The notes below the pieces were generated by a model. That model saw only the letters and a program-made list of their open reading frames with translations. It was not told the origin of the DNA and ran no database searches. Of a stretch of DNA of 37,724 nucleotides, positions 9,245-19,193 are shown piece after piece (the first letter of the stretch is position 1; each line of letters starts with the position of its first letter). Origin of the DNA: Pedobacter panaciterrae (GTDB taxonomy: Bacteria; Bacteroidota; Bacteroidia; Sphingobacteriales; Sphingobacteriaceae); NCBI RefSeq assembly GCF_001636695.1, contig NZ_LGEL01000054.1:1-37724 (forward strand). Direction: 5' to 3'. The position numbers were made by a program, and so were the translations under genes.

Positions 9245-10819
9245 TTACTTAATGATGTCGCTTACCGGAACCCTTACAAATAATAAAGTACTTATACCTT
9301 CGTATAAAATACCGATGGTATTGTCGTCAATTTTTGTAAGTGCTGAATAACCAAAAGAATCGCGTTCATCAATAAGCAATTGATTAGCAGGCTGCCATGT
9401 TTCGCCCATATCCAGACTTGCTTTTATAGTAATGTCTCTTCTTGGTGCTTTAGAAACGTTTGGATTACTAAAAAACAGCACATCTTTTAATACGCCCTTA
9501 ACTTTTACTTTGGCTTTAATAAAGCTTCCCATACAAACAGGATCTGCAAGTGTATTGTAAGAAGTTGAATGCGCTATCCAGCTTTTACCCATGTCGGTAG
9601 TAGTAGCTACACTTCTAAAACCTCCTCTGTTATCTCTCATATTGAGCATTATGGTCCCTGGAGTAGTTTCTACCAATTGGCTTTCGGTAGTATTAGATTT
9701 TGCACCTATGCCGCTTTTCCATGTTTTACCATGATCATCACTATAAATTAATGTTGAATGTGGCATTTTGTTGGCATCCCAATATTGCGCAGGGAAAACA
9801 ATCTTTCCATCGTTCATTGCAATTCCATTTCCCGGACCTGGGAAAAACAACCTCCATTCCGGATTCTTTACCTGTGAAGTGATGCTGTAAGGCTTGCTCC
9901 ACGTAAGTCCATCATCAGTACTGCTGGTAACTGCAAATTGTCCTGTTTCTTCAGGTGTAAGGCCAGGGCCAGAACCCGCAATAGAACGATTTCCTTTACT
10001 CCATAAAGCTGCAACCCATATGGTTTTGGTAACCGGGTCAAACAGCACGGAAGGATCACCTACACCACTATTTTCATCTGCACGCCCCATATCCATAATG
10101 GTTTTCATGGAATCCCATGTTTTTCCTCCGTCAGTACTTCGGCTCATGCCTACATCGATGTTTGCAGGAAGATCGCCACTGTGGTCATAACGGATATCAT
10201 AGACTGAGATCAGCGTACCCTTGTCTGTAGTAACGATTCCCGGAATACGGTAGGTATGCACATTTTCGTCTTTGGATTTTCGCAATGCGATACCAAGAGG
10301 TTTAGCTGCATGTTTAATCTGATTAACCTTATAAGCTAAGCCAGATAAATCAGTAAAGAAGTCTGCTTTTAGGTCTAATTTGTGATCAATATTTGCATCA
10401 TCCTTTAAAGTAACACCAAGCCAGAGATAATGAGTACCTGATTTTAAAACTGCATCAAGAGGAATGGTAAATTTATTAGCTGAAGGAACAGTGCTTCCAA
10501 TTGATTTGGCGGTATTGAAATCAGGTTTTTCATTACTCTGATATATTTCCAGCTTGGCAATATCTTTTAATGCCTCTTTATTAATAAATCCTGAAACCGA
10601 TTTATACGCAACCTCTTTATTACCTGCAGGTATATTTACTTCAATACGCAGGTATGAGTTTGCATCCATCCTTTTAAATATTGGATTCTCTGTAGAAACA
10701 GCGCTAATTTTTATAGCGTTAGCACCCATTTCTGTGTATATTTTTTTGCTGCATGAGGTAATGGCCAGCACAAGGGTCATTACCAAAACGCTTTTTATTA
10801 TATCTCTATGTATCATCAT
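9245..10819 (-). CDS. nanH: exo-alpha-sialidase, lipoprotein (GH33)
   Basis: This 524-aa protein releases terminal sialic acid from glycoconjugates. The lipobox AITSC23 indicates a lipoprotein, probably surface exposed. Residues about 30-165 form an N-terminal beta domain like the sialidase N-terminal domain of Bacteroides and Tannerella enzymes. The six-bladed propeller follows: Y190-R-I-P (first Arg of the triad), Asp boxes SRSTDGGKTW, SSTDDGLTW, YSDDHGKTW, TTDMGKSW and SLDMGETW, the later Arg in MRDNRGG, and Y491/E507 as the likely nucleophile pair. Two ATGs (10819, 10816) are possible starts. It is flanked by the MFS transporter (30 bp upstream) and the esterase (1 bp downstream). Confidence 0.94.
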   Translation of the reverse strand: MMIHRDIIKSVLVMTLVLAITSCSKKIYTEMGANAIKISAVSTENPIFKRMDANSYLRIEVNIPAGNKEVAYKSVSGFINKEALKDIAKLEIYQSNEKPDFNTAKSIGSTVPSANKFTIPLDAVLKSGTHYLWLGVTLKDDANIDHKLDLKADFFTDLSGLAYKVNQIKHAAKPLGIALRKSKDENVHTYRIPGIVTTDKGTLISVYDIRYDHSGDLPANIDVGMSRSTDGGKTWDSMKTIMDMGRADENSGVGDPSVLFDPVTKTIWVAALWSKGNRSIAGSGPGLTPEETGQFAVTSSTDDGLTWSKPYSITSQVKNPEWRLFFPGPGNGIAMNDGKIVFPAQYWDANKMPHSTLIYSDDHGKTWKSGIGAKSNTTESQLVETTPGTIMLNMRDNRGGFRSVATTTDMGKSWIAHSTSYNTLADPVCMGSFIKAKVKVKGVLKDVLFFSNPNVSKAPRRDITIKASLDMGETWQPANQLLIDERDSFGYSALTKIDDNTIGILYEGISTLLFVRVPVSDIIK

Positions 10820-10849
10820 CTTATATAAATAAATTAAACTACTAAACCA

Positions 10850-12097
10850 CTAAGCGTCGACAAAATCGTTATGTCTTGGACGTAAAAAATAAAGCTGAAC
10901 AACTAATGCAATTACTACAATTCCGGCTAACATTGCGAAATCTTTACCAAGGCTACCGGCATCAGAAGATTTACCCAGCAAATCGGTTATAAAAGCGCCA
11001 AAGAATACTCCAGTCATATTCATTAATCCATATGCTGTTGCCCTGTATCTGGCTGAAACAAACTGGCATAAGATGGGCATATTGTTGGCATCAAACATTC
11101 CAAAGCCTAAACCAAAGCAAATGGCCGCTCCAACAACATGAAAGAGTGAGTGACCAAAGCCCAGTAATAATAACGATGGAATGGTTAATGCCAAACCAAT
11201 TGCACTGGTATAAATACGCCCTTTAATATTTTTCTGAACCCACCTATCCGATAAAATACCACCAAATATTACCCCTAGAAAAGAAGAGGCTGCTATTGTA
11301 ATTGTTGAAAGTGGCCCTGCTGTTGCCATCGGAATATTCAAATTCTGTGCAAATAACGTAGGTAGCCAGTTCTTTGCGGCCCAACCAGGTAAACTTGGAA
11401 CTGCAAAATAGAACAGAATAATCCAAAAAGAGATATTGGTAAATAACAAGCCCAACCCCTTAAAAAGTGATGGTTTAGGGCTTAGTATAATTTTATCAGA
11501 TCCCATTTCATCATCACTTGCTTTCTTTTCACGTAAAAAAAGGATTAATATAAATGAGTAAAAAACACCTGCTATTCCGAACCAATGAAAGGTAGATTGC
11601 CATGAGAACTGATCTGCAATGGTAGCGCCAAAACCACCCAAAGCCTGTCCCATGTACAACCCGGTCATGTGAATACCTATAGCAAGAGATCTTGTTTTAG
11701 GAGAATGGAAATCGGCTATTAAAGATAAACCGGCGGGGATATACAGCGCCTCGCTAACTCCCATTATTGCCCTTAACCAATAGATTTGATTAAAGGTTTC
11801 GGCATAGCCCATTAAGAAGGTAACTGCTGACCAAACAAATAAACTGCCTACAATCAGCCATTTTCTATTAAACTTATCGGCTATGATTCCTGAAACAGGG
11901 CTCATAAAACCGTATATCCACAGAAAAATTGCCATCAGATAACCAAAGTTTGTAGCCGATTGGAGCTCTGCAATATCAATTTGCATGGCTGGCTTCATGG
12001 TCGACAGCATTTGCCTATCCATATAATTTAATAATGCCACCACCCACAGCAACCCAACAAGCACCCAGGCATAATTATTTGCGTTTTTCTTTAGCAT
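10850..12097 (-). CDS. nanT: MFS transporter, probable sialic acid permease
   Basis: This 415-aa polytopic protein has about 12 predicted membrane segments and belongs to the anion:cation symporter branch of the major facilitator superfamily. Visible features include the N-terminal ALLNYMDRQ motif typical of that branch, the loop 2-3 signature (ADKFNRKW), and a central hydrophilic loop (LREKKASDDEMG) between the two six-helix halves. Position between NanM and sialidase genes, with one base to the mutarotase, makes inner-membrane uptake of sialic acid the likely role, as for MFS-type NanT of Bacteroides and Tannerella. The exact substrate (Neu5Ac, 2,7-anhydro-Neu5Ac or ManNAc) cannot be read from sequence. 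Confidence 0.87.
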   Translation of the reverse strand: MLKKNANNYAWVLVGLLWVVALLNYMDRQMLSTMKPAMQIDIAELQSATNFGYLMAIFLWIYGFMSPVSGIIADKFNRKWLIVGSLFVWSAVTFLMGYAETFNQIYWLRAIMGVSEALYIPAGLSLIADFHSPKTRSLAIGIHMTGLYMGQALGGFGATIADQFSWQSTFHWFGIAGVFYSFILILFLREKKASDDEMGSDKIILSPKPSLFKGLGLLFTNISFWIILFYFAVPSLPGWAAKNWLPTLFAQNLNIPMATAGPLSTITIAASSFLGVIFGGILSDRWVQKNIKGRIYTSAIGLALTIPSLLLLGFGHSLFHVVGAAICFGLGFGMFDANNMPILCQFVSARYRATAYGLMNMTGVFFGAFITDLLGKSSDAGSLGKDFAMLAGIVVIALVVQLYFLRPRHNDFVDA

Positions 12098-12098
12098 A

Positions 12099-13277
12099 TT
12101 ATTGTCGTTTTGAAGCTAAGCTGGTTTCTATTTTACCTATCATTACCGCCGGCGTTCTAATTCCTGGTTTTATTTCTCCGTTAGATAAAACAATATCGGC
12201 GCCCCATTTAGTAGCTGTGGTAGTAACCTGTGCCGGAAAAGGCAGGTCAACTAATTTAGTCCATGTATTTTTAGTAGTATTATATACCAGCTGTGTTTTA
12301 TAAAAACCCTTATGGGTAATGCTTAACTTATTCTTTTCTAAAGTGAGATTATCTTTCTCTTGTTGAGACTGGGACGTAGCTATTTGAGATATGTAGTTCT
12401 CTATTTTATGAAAAACCTCTCCATTATCGCCACCTGTAACCAAAATAAGATCATTAGCTACGGCTACTCCTGCTCCGGCAGAAAAATTAGTTGTTTGCTT
12501 GCCATCAGAAATATCAGCCAGCTTTTGCCATGTACCCGCAGCAAAATCATAAGCGTAAGTTGTATGATGTAAATCACTAATTCCTGATGGTGTTTTAGTA
12601 CGGCCACCTATTACAAAAATTTTGTCTGCCTGGGCTATTACCAAAGCGTTTCCTAATTGCACTGGTAGGCTTGGTAATTTTTGCCATATCGGATCTTTAA
12701 CATTTAGATCAAGCTTATAAAAGGCATCAGATGAACTTTTTTCTTCATCGCCGCCAACCAGATAAACCACATTACCAATATTGGTAAGCCCGGTATTAGT
12801 AACTGCAATTGGTAAATCGGGTAATTTTTTTACACTGACATTTAATTCCGGAGTGTCCCAGGTAATGATAAATACTTTGTTAGATAAACCGTTTTGACCT
12901 TCGCCTCCGGCGTAAACTACTCCCAAATCAGTTGAAGTATTGCCACAATAAGCTATTGGTTCCGGTAGTTTTGATGTTTTTGTACTCCAAACAAAGTGTC
13001 TGTTTTGTTTAAGTAGTATTTGAATTTTGTCAGAATAATACTTCTTCCCTCCTTCCCATGGCATTTTATCAGGAAAATTAGCACCTCCTGCAACCAGAAG
13101 GGCATCATTATAAACAGCATTAACAGCACCTGCAAAGCCCAATGAAGTACTGCCGTCTGCATTTTGCAATTTTGCGGCTGTACACCATTTAACCGGCTTT
13201 ATTATAGTTTCCTGGGCAGAAACGTCAGTTAACATTAGCATAAAAGGGATTGATAAAGAAAATAAGTATTTGTTCAT
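12099..13277 (-). CDS. nanM: cyclically permuted mutarotase / N-acetylneuraminate epimerase
   Basis: This 392-aa exported protein (signal peptide ending near DVSAQ) has kelch-type beta-propeller blades, each with a hydrophobic strand and a GG pair: ALLVAGGANF, GVVYAGGEG, VVYLVGGDEE, IFVIGGRT and LILVTGGDNG. It fits the cyclically permuted mutarotase family related to E. coli NanM, which speeds conversion of alpha-Neu5Ac released by sialidase into the beta anomer. It would act in the periplasm between outer- and inner-membrane transport. It starts 17 bp after the lyase gene and its stop is one base before the MFS start. Confidence 0.88.
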   Translation of the reverse strand: MNKYLFSLSIPFMLMLTDVSAQETIIKPVKWCTAAKLQNADGSTSLGFAGAVNAVYNDALLVAGGANFPDKMPWEGGKKYYSDKIQILLKQNRHFVWSTKTSKLPEPIAYCGNTSTDLGVVYAGGEGQNGLSNKVFIITWDTPELNVSVKKLPDLPIAVTNTGLTNIGNVVYLVGGDEEKSSSDAFYKLDLNVKDPIWQKLPSLPVQLGNALVIAQADKIFVIGGRTKTPSGISDLHHTTYAYDFAAGTWQKLADISDGKQTTNFSAGAGVAVANDLILVTGGDNGEVFHKIENYISQIATSQSQQEKDNLTLEKNKLSITHKGFYKTQLVYNTTKNTWTKLVDLPFPAQVTTTATKWGADIVLSNGEIKPGIRTPAVMIGKIETSLASKRQ

Positions 13278-13294
13278 AAGCCTATTACTAAAAA

Positions 13295-14224
13295 CTAATG
13301 AGGCGCATTTGATTTAAAAGTATTAAAATCAAGCGCTGCTACATCAGATTTAAATTGTTCAAACTGATTGCTATCCATGTTTTTGACTGGTAACCTAAAT
13401 TCTCCGCAATCTATTCCAACTACTTTCATATAAGCCTTTCCTGTAGCAATACCACCGTATTTACCTAACAACCTGATCATATCTATGGATTGCTGCTGCA
13501 GTGAATTAGCTTTTTTCAAGTCGTTGTTCTCAAAAGCATCGATCATATCATAGTATAAAGGAGCTGCATAGTTAAATGTACTACCTACTGCACCTTTTGT
13601 GCCCAGCACTAATGCCGAAAGCATATTCTCATCGCGACCCCAAAGCATGTCATATTTTCCATCTTTAAAGTTCATACAAGATAAGAAATCCATAAAGTCT
13701 TCGTGTGTATATTTTACTCCGGCAAAATTTTCAATTTTACCGTCAACTGCCTGCAACAAATCATACATTGCAAAACCTACTCCTGTTAGTACAGGTATGT
13801 GGTAATAGTAAAAGGGCATATCTGGCACTACCGCAGCAATTTCTGCACAAGCTTTAGCCAGCATATCTACATTTGCCGGTTTGAAATAGAAAGGAGCAGT
13901 AAATGAGATAGCGTAAAGCCCAATCTGTTTAGCATACAAAGCAAGTTCTTTACAATCTGTAATGCTTGTACCTCCTAAAAATAACATTACTTTAAAATCA
14001 GGATCCTCATTGGTGCAATCGGCCCAGGCTTTTGCCACCTGCTTTTTCTCATCTGTAGACATAGAAACACCTTCGCCGGTTGATCCGCAAATGAAAGCGC
14101 CTGTAATTTTATTATGTTTTAGAAATCTATAGTAATCAGGAATAATAGTTAAGTTGATGGCTCCATTATTGTCCATTGCAGTAAAAGGAGCGGCAATTAA
14201 GCCTTGTAATTTCTCGAAAATCAT
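13295..14224 (-). CDS. nanA: N-acetylneuraminate lyase (DHDPS/NAL family)
   Basis: This 309-aa cytoplasmic aldolase cleaves Neu5Ac into ManNAc and pyruvate. Family signatures are the pyruvate-binding G47-S-T-G-E loop, the catalytic Tyr in Y141-H-I-P (YNIP in E. coli NanA) and the Schiff-base lysine in G-V-K171-Y-T. The YYYHIPVLTGV segment resembles the eukaryote-like NAL group found in Bacteroides. Together with the adjacent sialidase, esterase and epimerase, this separates it from dihydrodipicolinate synthase. It is the first gene after the hairpin at 14250-14287, so its expression relative to susCD may be set there. Confidence 0.93.
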   Translation of the reverse strand: MIFEKLQGLIAAPFTAMDNNGAINLTIIPDYYRFLKHNKITGAFICGSTGEGVSMSTDEKKQVAKAWADCTNEDPDFKVMLFLGGTSITDCKELALYAKQIGLYAISFTAPFYFKPANVDMLAKACAEIAAVVPDMPFYYYHIPVLTGVGFAMYDLLQAVDGKIENFAGVKYTHEDFMDFLSCMNFKDGKYDMLWGRDENMLSALVLGTKGAVGSTFNYAAPLYYDMIDAFENNDLKKANSLQQQSIDMIRLLGKYGGIATGKAYMKVVGIDCGEFRLPVKNMDSNQFEQFKSDVAALDFNTFKSNAPH

Positions 14225-14249
14225 ATAAGTGTTGAGTGTGTTTTTAAAT

Positions 14250-14287
14250 CATTCGCGGGCAGCAGTAATTTACTTTACCCGCGAATG
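14250..14287 (-). promoter_or_regulatory. intercistronic hairpin between susD and nanA
   Basis: CATTCGCGGG (14250-14259) and CCCGCGAATG (14278-14287) form a perfect 10-bp GC-rich stem with an 18-nt loop, in the 70-bp gap between the SusD stop and the lyase start. Read on the minus strand, the stem is followed only by ATTTAAAAACAC, so the U-tract is weak. This fits partial termination or 3'-end protection that favours susCD mRNA over downstream genes better than full termination. Confidence 0.6.
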
Positions 14288-14294
14288 TTGTGAA

Positions 14295-15839
14295 TTAAAA
14301 TAAAGGATATCCGTCTGTTTGTGTTAACGCCCTATTGTTTGTCAAAGAGGTTCTGTCTATTGGCCACAACAACTTGTAAGCTTCTGAAGAGGCCAGGCCA
14401 GTTTTAGCAAATACATAGTTATTGCCCATACGTCTGAGGTCATACCATCTTTTTCCTTCTCCAATAAACTCTAACAAACGTTCCTGAAGTATCGCTTCCT
14501 TAGGGTCAGCATCAATAGCTTGATGGGGATAACCTAAAGTAGCCTCATTGTAGTTGCTGCCAAAAGCTCTTGCTCTAACAAGATTTATCTCTGTAGCAGG
14601 GCTTTCACCTAATGCAACCTTAGCCTCCGCTAAAAGTAATAACAGATCAGCATAACGATAAATTGGGAAGTCATTGGTAAAAGCCCTGCTTCCTGCATTT
14701 TGTTCTCCTTGGTATTTTTTCAGGAATGCTCCTGCAATTTTAAATGTACCCGCTGCTGGTTGAGAATAAGCTGCCTGTATTGTTAAGTTTTTGCGTAAGT
14801 CATTCTCATTAAATTTTCTGTAGGTAGCTATTTTAGTAGGGATTCTTAATAGCCCACCATAGTTATCTGTAACCACATCAAATTTTCTTGCAGCTAAAGA
14901 ATCATAGAAATTAATGATTAAGCTTGTTTGGGGAACAAAGTTGCCAATGAAAGGTAGGGTAGCTTCATTCAGTTTATTTCTTGAAGCAAAAATCACCTCA
15001 TTATTGTCTTTGCCCACTGATGAAAATACATCGGCAAAATTGCTTAATAATGATAATGCAGGGGCGCCTGATTGAATACTTGTCAATGCCGTTTTTGCTA
15101 CTGTTGCATCAGCATTGCCACCACCTCTGTAACTAGTCCACAAATACACTTCTGCATTTAACATTTGAGTAGCAGATTTAGACCAGAATCCTTTTTTGTT
15201 CTTTGCAGAGAAGGAGTAGTCAGAACCGAAATTTTCGTTAGAAAGGTTAATATCCGATTTAATTAAGCTCATTACCTCTGCTTCAGTCGACGCAGGTTTC
15301 GCTAAATTTGAAATATCAATATCAACGGTAGGATCTGTTACAATTACAGTTTTACCCCAACTCCTGTATAGCTGAAAATAGTAAAATGCACGCATACCAT
15401 ACGCAATACCTAGATAATTCTTTTTTGATGTTTCCGACACTATATTGGTAGTATTCAATTTATTAATCAAAAGATTAATCTGATTAATGTTATTGTAAAA
15501 TCCTCCGAAATTACTAACTCCTGGATTATCAGCATCTAAGGTATGCAGCCACATGCGCTCCATGCCTTGAGTTGCTTCACCCGTAAATGCGGCAGTAGTA
15601 CCTGGATCTGTTCCATATATGTCCGCACGTACTTCTCCCAGAAATTCAAAACTGGTATTATGATCGCGAAAACGGGTGTGAATTCCACTCACAAAAGCGT
15701 CCACCTGATCCGGAGTTTTCCAATAGCTTGCATCACTTAAGTTGCTCACCGGACTTAAATTTAAATCTTTTTTACAAGAGCTAAGGGCTATTGCACTAAT
15801 CCCTAAACAGATTAGAATATTTTTTATGTTCTTTTTCAT
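14295..15839 (-). CDS. nanU: SusD-family glycan-binding lipoprotein (NanU-like)
   Basis: This 514-aa RagB/SusD-family protein has a lipoprotein signal with lipobox LSSC22, placing it on the outer membrane as the lid of its TonB-dependent partner. Conserved features include the N-terminal VSNLSDASYWKTPDQVDAFV region, helical TPR-like segments (IAYGMRAFYYFQLYRSWG) and the C-terminal pattern LQERLLEFIGEGKRWYDLRR. The gap to SusC is 18 bp and the order susC-susD is standard. Ligand specificity for sialic acid is inferred from the downstream genes, by analogy with NanU of Bacteroides and Tannerella. Confidence 0.92.
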   Translation of the reverse strand: MKKNIKNILICLGISAIALSSCKKDLNLSPVSNLSDASYWKTPDQVDAFVSGIHTRFRDHNTSFEFLGEVRADIYGTDPGTTAAFTGEATQGMERMWLHTLDADNPGVSNFGGFYNNINQINLLINKLNTTNIVSETSKKNYLGIAYGMRAFYYFQLYRSWGKTVIVTDPTVDIDISNLAKPASTEAEVMSLIKSDINLSNENFGSDYSFSAKNKKGFWSKSATQMLNAEVYLWTSYRGGGNADATVAKTALTSIQSGAPALSLLSNFADVFSSVGKDNNEVIFASRNKLNEATLPFIGNFVPQTSLIINFYDSLAARKFDVVTDNYGGLLRIPTKIATYRKFNENDLRKNLTIQAAYSQPAAGTFKIAGAFLKKYQGEQNAGSRAFTNDFPIYRYADLLLLLAEAKVALGESPATEINLVRARAFGSNYNEATLGYPHQAIDADPKEAILQERLLEFIGEGKRWYDLRRMGNNYVFAKTGLASSEAYKLLWPIDRTSLTNNRALTQTDGYPLF

Positions 15840-15857
15840 ATCGCTAATTCTTAAATA

Positions 15858-18800
15858 TTAGAAACCAACTTGTACACCCATAATGAATGACCTTGCCGTT
15901 GGATAAGTACCAGTGTAAATACCAGTAACCACTCCATCAGTATTAACCGGAGGTTCAGGAGAGGGACCAGAAAACTTGGTAATATAAAACAAGTTACTAC
16001 CGGTTATATAAACTTTCATATTTGAAAGAACCTTAGATTTCTTTACCAAATCATTAGGTAGCGTGTAAGCAAGTGTTACCTCTCTTAAAGCCAGATAATC
16101 GCCCTTCTCATAAAATCTTGAGTTGTTACTATTCAATACACCATTGCCATTATTTGCTCTTGTATAATTCTGTTTTGATCCTCCAACCTGGTCAGCATAA
16201 TAAACTTTTGGCACATCTGTAACTGTATTTGTTGGCGACCATGCTTGTTTTTGTAGTTCGATGTAATTAAAGGTTCCTTGATAATTACCCAATGTCCTGG
16301 CAACTAAATCATTATAAATGGTATGACCAATTGCAAAATCCCACCTGTTATACATAGACAGGCCTTTATAAGAAATACTTGTATTAAAACCACCTGTCCA
16401 TTTAGGGAAAATATTACCTAGATAAACCTGATCTCTGGAATCGATAATATTATCGCCATTTACATCTTGCCAGTTAACATCTCCTGCTGTAATACGCCCG
16501 TTTTTACCTGCTGCAAGATTTGGTCCCGTAATACCTGCAATTGCATCAGTACGGTTACCCGCAATGGCAGCAACTTCAGCATCATCCTTAAAAATAGACA
16601 CCTGTTTATAGCCATAAATATCTCCCAATGCCTGTCCCTCCTGTAAACCACCTACCCAAACAACCTTTCCAGACTTCGGATCAAAAATCTGCAGCCCACC
16701 TTGTCTATTGTTTTCATTACCATTAAAAGGCAATTGTAAGATCTTATTTTTAACAAATGAAGCGTTTACACCAGCATTAACTTTCCAGTCACCTCTATCA
16801 AAGATGTTTGCATTGATAGCAAATTCATATCCTTTATTCTGATAGGTACCAAGATTTGTTCTTAACGAACCAAAACCAACATAGCTTGGTAAATCAAGAT
16901 TTGTTAATAAATCACTTGTTCTTCTATCGTAGTAATCAAAAGTTAAACTAACTCTGTCCTTAAATAAACCTAAATCTAAACCGACATCTGTTGTTTTACT
17001 TTTTTCCCATCTCAAGTTGCCATTAATTACACCTGTATTTAAGAAACCTGCAGAACCATTATAATTAGTTTGCAATGCATAAACACCCTGAACCTCATAA
17101 CGTCCCAATCCGGCAACGTTACCATTTTCTCCATAACTGATACGTGGTTTTAAAGAAGAAATATAATTGCTTATCCCTGAATTAATAAAAAAATCCTCTT
17201 TATGTACGTTCCATCCAGCAGACATACCAGGGAAAAAACCATTTCTGTTATCTTCAGCTAGACTAGAAACACCATCCAATCTGAATACTGCTGTAAACAA
17301 ATATTTATTGTCAAAATCATAAGCAAATCTTCCTAAAGCTGAAAGTATTTTATATTGAGATTTAGTAGAATAGTTGTTTGCGCTTCCAGCAGCAAAGGTT
17401 GTAGAAGCATTAGCAGTAGGAATATCATCTGTAGGTGCATTCTGTCCGAAAACCTGCATTGCATATGAATTCACGTTGTAATACTCACCGCCAGCCATTA
17501 CATTAAAATTATGCTTGCCTCCTAAGGTTTTGGTGTAATTCAAAATACCATTGTATTGAGTCTGAAAATCTCTGGCAAAAGTATATATAGAGTTTCTTGT
17601 ACTATTCCCTATAGTTCCTGAAAAAACATTGGCATAGGTTTGTGTTGATTTTTGAAAAGATTGGTCTAGTTTTTCATATAGGTAAGCATTTCCGGTAGCC
17701 TTAAAGTATAAGCCAGGAATAATATCCCATTTAACAGCTCCATTGACCACTACCCTGTTTACCTCATTTGAGCGATCTAGACGATTTAACCAATATAGTG
17801 GGTTACCATCCGTAACTCCATTTCCTGGATTTGGATTGGTTTTAGCTTCATCCAGCCATGGATTAAATGTAGGCCAAATTGCCATATTACGATATAGTGT
17901 ATTTACATCACCTCCAATAGCACCAATTTGAGAAGAAGTAGACAAACTTACACCACTACTTACCTCGATATTAGGTTTAACTTTATAAGAACCGTTCACA
18001 TCGCCGGTGTATCTCTTATAATTTGAACCAACAATTACTCCATTTTCATTGTAAGCATCGAAAGCAGCAAAGTATTTCCCTTTATCATTTCCACCTGTAA
18101 CATTTAAGTAATGATCTTTAGTATAAGTATTTCTAAATAACACGTCCTCAACCTCACCACCATGGTCTTTATACATAATCTGACCTCCATAAGGATCGTC
18201 GAGAATACCCCATCCAGCAGGCAAAGTTGTTGTGCCTGCTACATATTTCTTAATATCAAATGTTGCAAGATCTGCAGGATTTGTGGAGAGTCCCAGTCCT
18301 CTGGAGGCATTTACCTGGTCAAGACTTCTTCCAGCATTTAAATAACCTAAACGGGTATAATAGATGTAATCTTTAGCATCCATATATTGATACCCTTCTC
18401 TGTTTTGATTGTATCCGCCTGTAAATTTATAGGAGATCTGAGCCGATCCTGCTTTTCCAGTTTTAGTAGTAATCAGGATAACCCCATTATTAGCACGTGC
18501 ACCATAAATTGCAGTTGCAGACGCATCCTTAAGTAATTCGACCGATTCAATATTTTCTGATGCAATGTCATTATATGCCCTGATCACCCCATCGACAATA
18601 ACCAATGGCGCACCTGGACTATTAATTGAAGCCCCACCACGCAGAAGGATTAAAGGAGAAGCACCCGGCTGACCAGTAGTATTAACAACCTGCAAACCGG
18701 AAACTGTACCCTGCAATGCACTACCAATATTAGAGCGCGGTGTACTTGCAAGAACTTCCTTATCAAGCTTAGCGATAGAATTAGTTACATTTCTTCGATT

Positions 18801-19154
18801 TTGGGTACCATATCCAACAACCACTACCTCATCCAGTCCCTGAGTATCTTCTGCAAGCGTAATGTTTAATGTACTTTGGTTTCCCATTGTAATTTGTTGG
18901 GTAATGAATCCGGTATAGCTAATTACCAATACATCACCGCTTTTTGCAGCGATTGCATAATTACCAGTTTCATTTGTGGCGGTTCCAATTTTAGTTCCTT
19001 TAATCAAAACACTAGCCATAGGTATACCCTGCCCTTTGGCATCTGTTACCCGCCCAGATATTTTAGTGTTTTGGCCTGATACATTAAGCATAGTTATGCT
19101 TAAAATTAACGTTAGCAGGACTTGACTAACGTACTTTTGGTAAAGTCTTTTCAT
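15858..19154 (-). CDS. nanO: SusC-family TonB-dependent receptor (NanO-like)
   Basis: This 1098-aa outer-membrane transporter starts at ATG 19154, giving the signal peptide MKRLYQKYVSQVLLTLILS. The frame stays open to an ATG at 19190, but that extension is unlike a signal peptide and its start codon lies inside the operator-like palindrome at 19177-19193. Domains in order are a carboxypeptidase-regulatory-like domain (KISGRVTDAKGQGIPMASV), a TonB plug with the SusC signature (EVVVVGYGTQNRRNVTNSIA, LQGTVSGLQV, LILLRGGASI), a 22-strand barrel and a terminal aromatic F. It would import sialic acid or sialylated sugars using TonB energy, with the SusD protein as partner. Confidence 0.93.
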   Translation of the reverse strand: MKRLYQKYVSQVLLTLILSITMLNVSGQNTKISGRVTDAKGQGIPMASVLIKGTKIGTATNETGNYAIAAKSGDVLVISYTGFITQQITMGNQSTLNITLAEDTQGLDEVVVVGYGTQNRRNVTNSIAKLDKEVLASTPRSNIGSALQGTVSGLQVVNTTGQPGASPLILLRGGASINSPGAPLVIVDGVIRAYNDIASENIESVELLKDASATAIYGARANNGVILITTKTGKAGSAQISYKFTGGYNQNREGYQYMDAKDYIYYTRLGYLNAGRSLDQVNASRGLGLSTNPADLATFDIKKYVAGTTTLPAGWGILDDPYGGQIMYKDHGGEVEDVLFRNTYTKDHYLNVTGGNDKGKYFAAFDAYNENGVIVGSNYKRYTGDVNGSYKVKPNIEVSSGVSLSTSSQIGAIGGDVNTLYRNMAIWPTFNPWLDEAKTNPNPGNGVTDGNPLYWLNRLDRSNEVNRVVVNGAVKWDIIPGLYFKATGNAYLYEKLDQSFQKSTQTYANVFSGTIGNSTRNSIYTFARDFQTQYNGILNYTKTLGGKHNFNVMAGGEYYNVNSYAMQVFGQNAPTDDIPTANASTTFAAGSANNYSTKSQYKILSALGRFAYDFDNKYLFTAVFRLDGVSSLAEDNRNGFFPGMSAGWNVHKEDFFINSGISNYISSLKPRISYGENGNVAGLGRYEVQGVYALQTNYNGSAGFLNTGVINGNLRWEKSKTTDVGLDLGLFKDRVSLTFDYYDRRTSDLLTNLDLPSYVGFGSLRTNLGTYQNKGYEFAINANIFDRGDWKVNAGVNASFVKNKILQLPFNGNENNRQGGLQIFDPKSGKVVWVGGLQEGQALGDIYGYKQVSIFKDDAEVAAIAGNRTDAIAGITGPNLAAGKNGRITAGDVNWQDVNGDNIIDSRDQVYLGNIFPKWTGGFNTSISYKGLSMYNRWDFAIGHTIYNDLVARTLGNYQGTFNYIELQKQAWSPTNTVTDVPKVYYADQVGGSKQNYTRANNGNGVLNSNNSRFYEKGDYLALREVTLAYTLPNDLVKKSKVLSNMKVYITGSNLFYITKFSGPSPEPPVNTDGVVTGIYTGTYPTARSFIMGVQVGF

Positions 19155-19176
19155 TGTTATTATGGTTAGGTTTAGC

Positions 19177-19193
19177 ATTATGTATAACATAAT
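19177..19193. promoter_or_regulatory. operator-like palindrome upstream of susC
   Basis: ATTATGTATAACATAAT is a perfect 7-bp inverted repeat around ATA. It contains GT-N3-AC, the core expected for FadR-subfamily GntR regulators. A second copy differing at few positions lies at 19308-19324 next to the regulator gene. It sits 23 bp upstream of the preferred susC ATG. Confidence 0.65.

Noticed and set aside
15858-19190. Longer SusC form starting at ATG 19190
   Set aside because: The added 12 residues precede a normal signal peptide and the ATG lies inside the operator-like palindrome; ATG 19154 is preferred.
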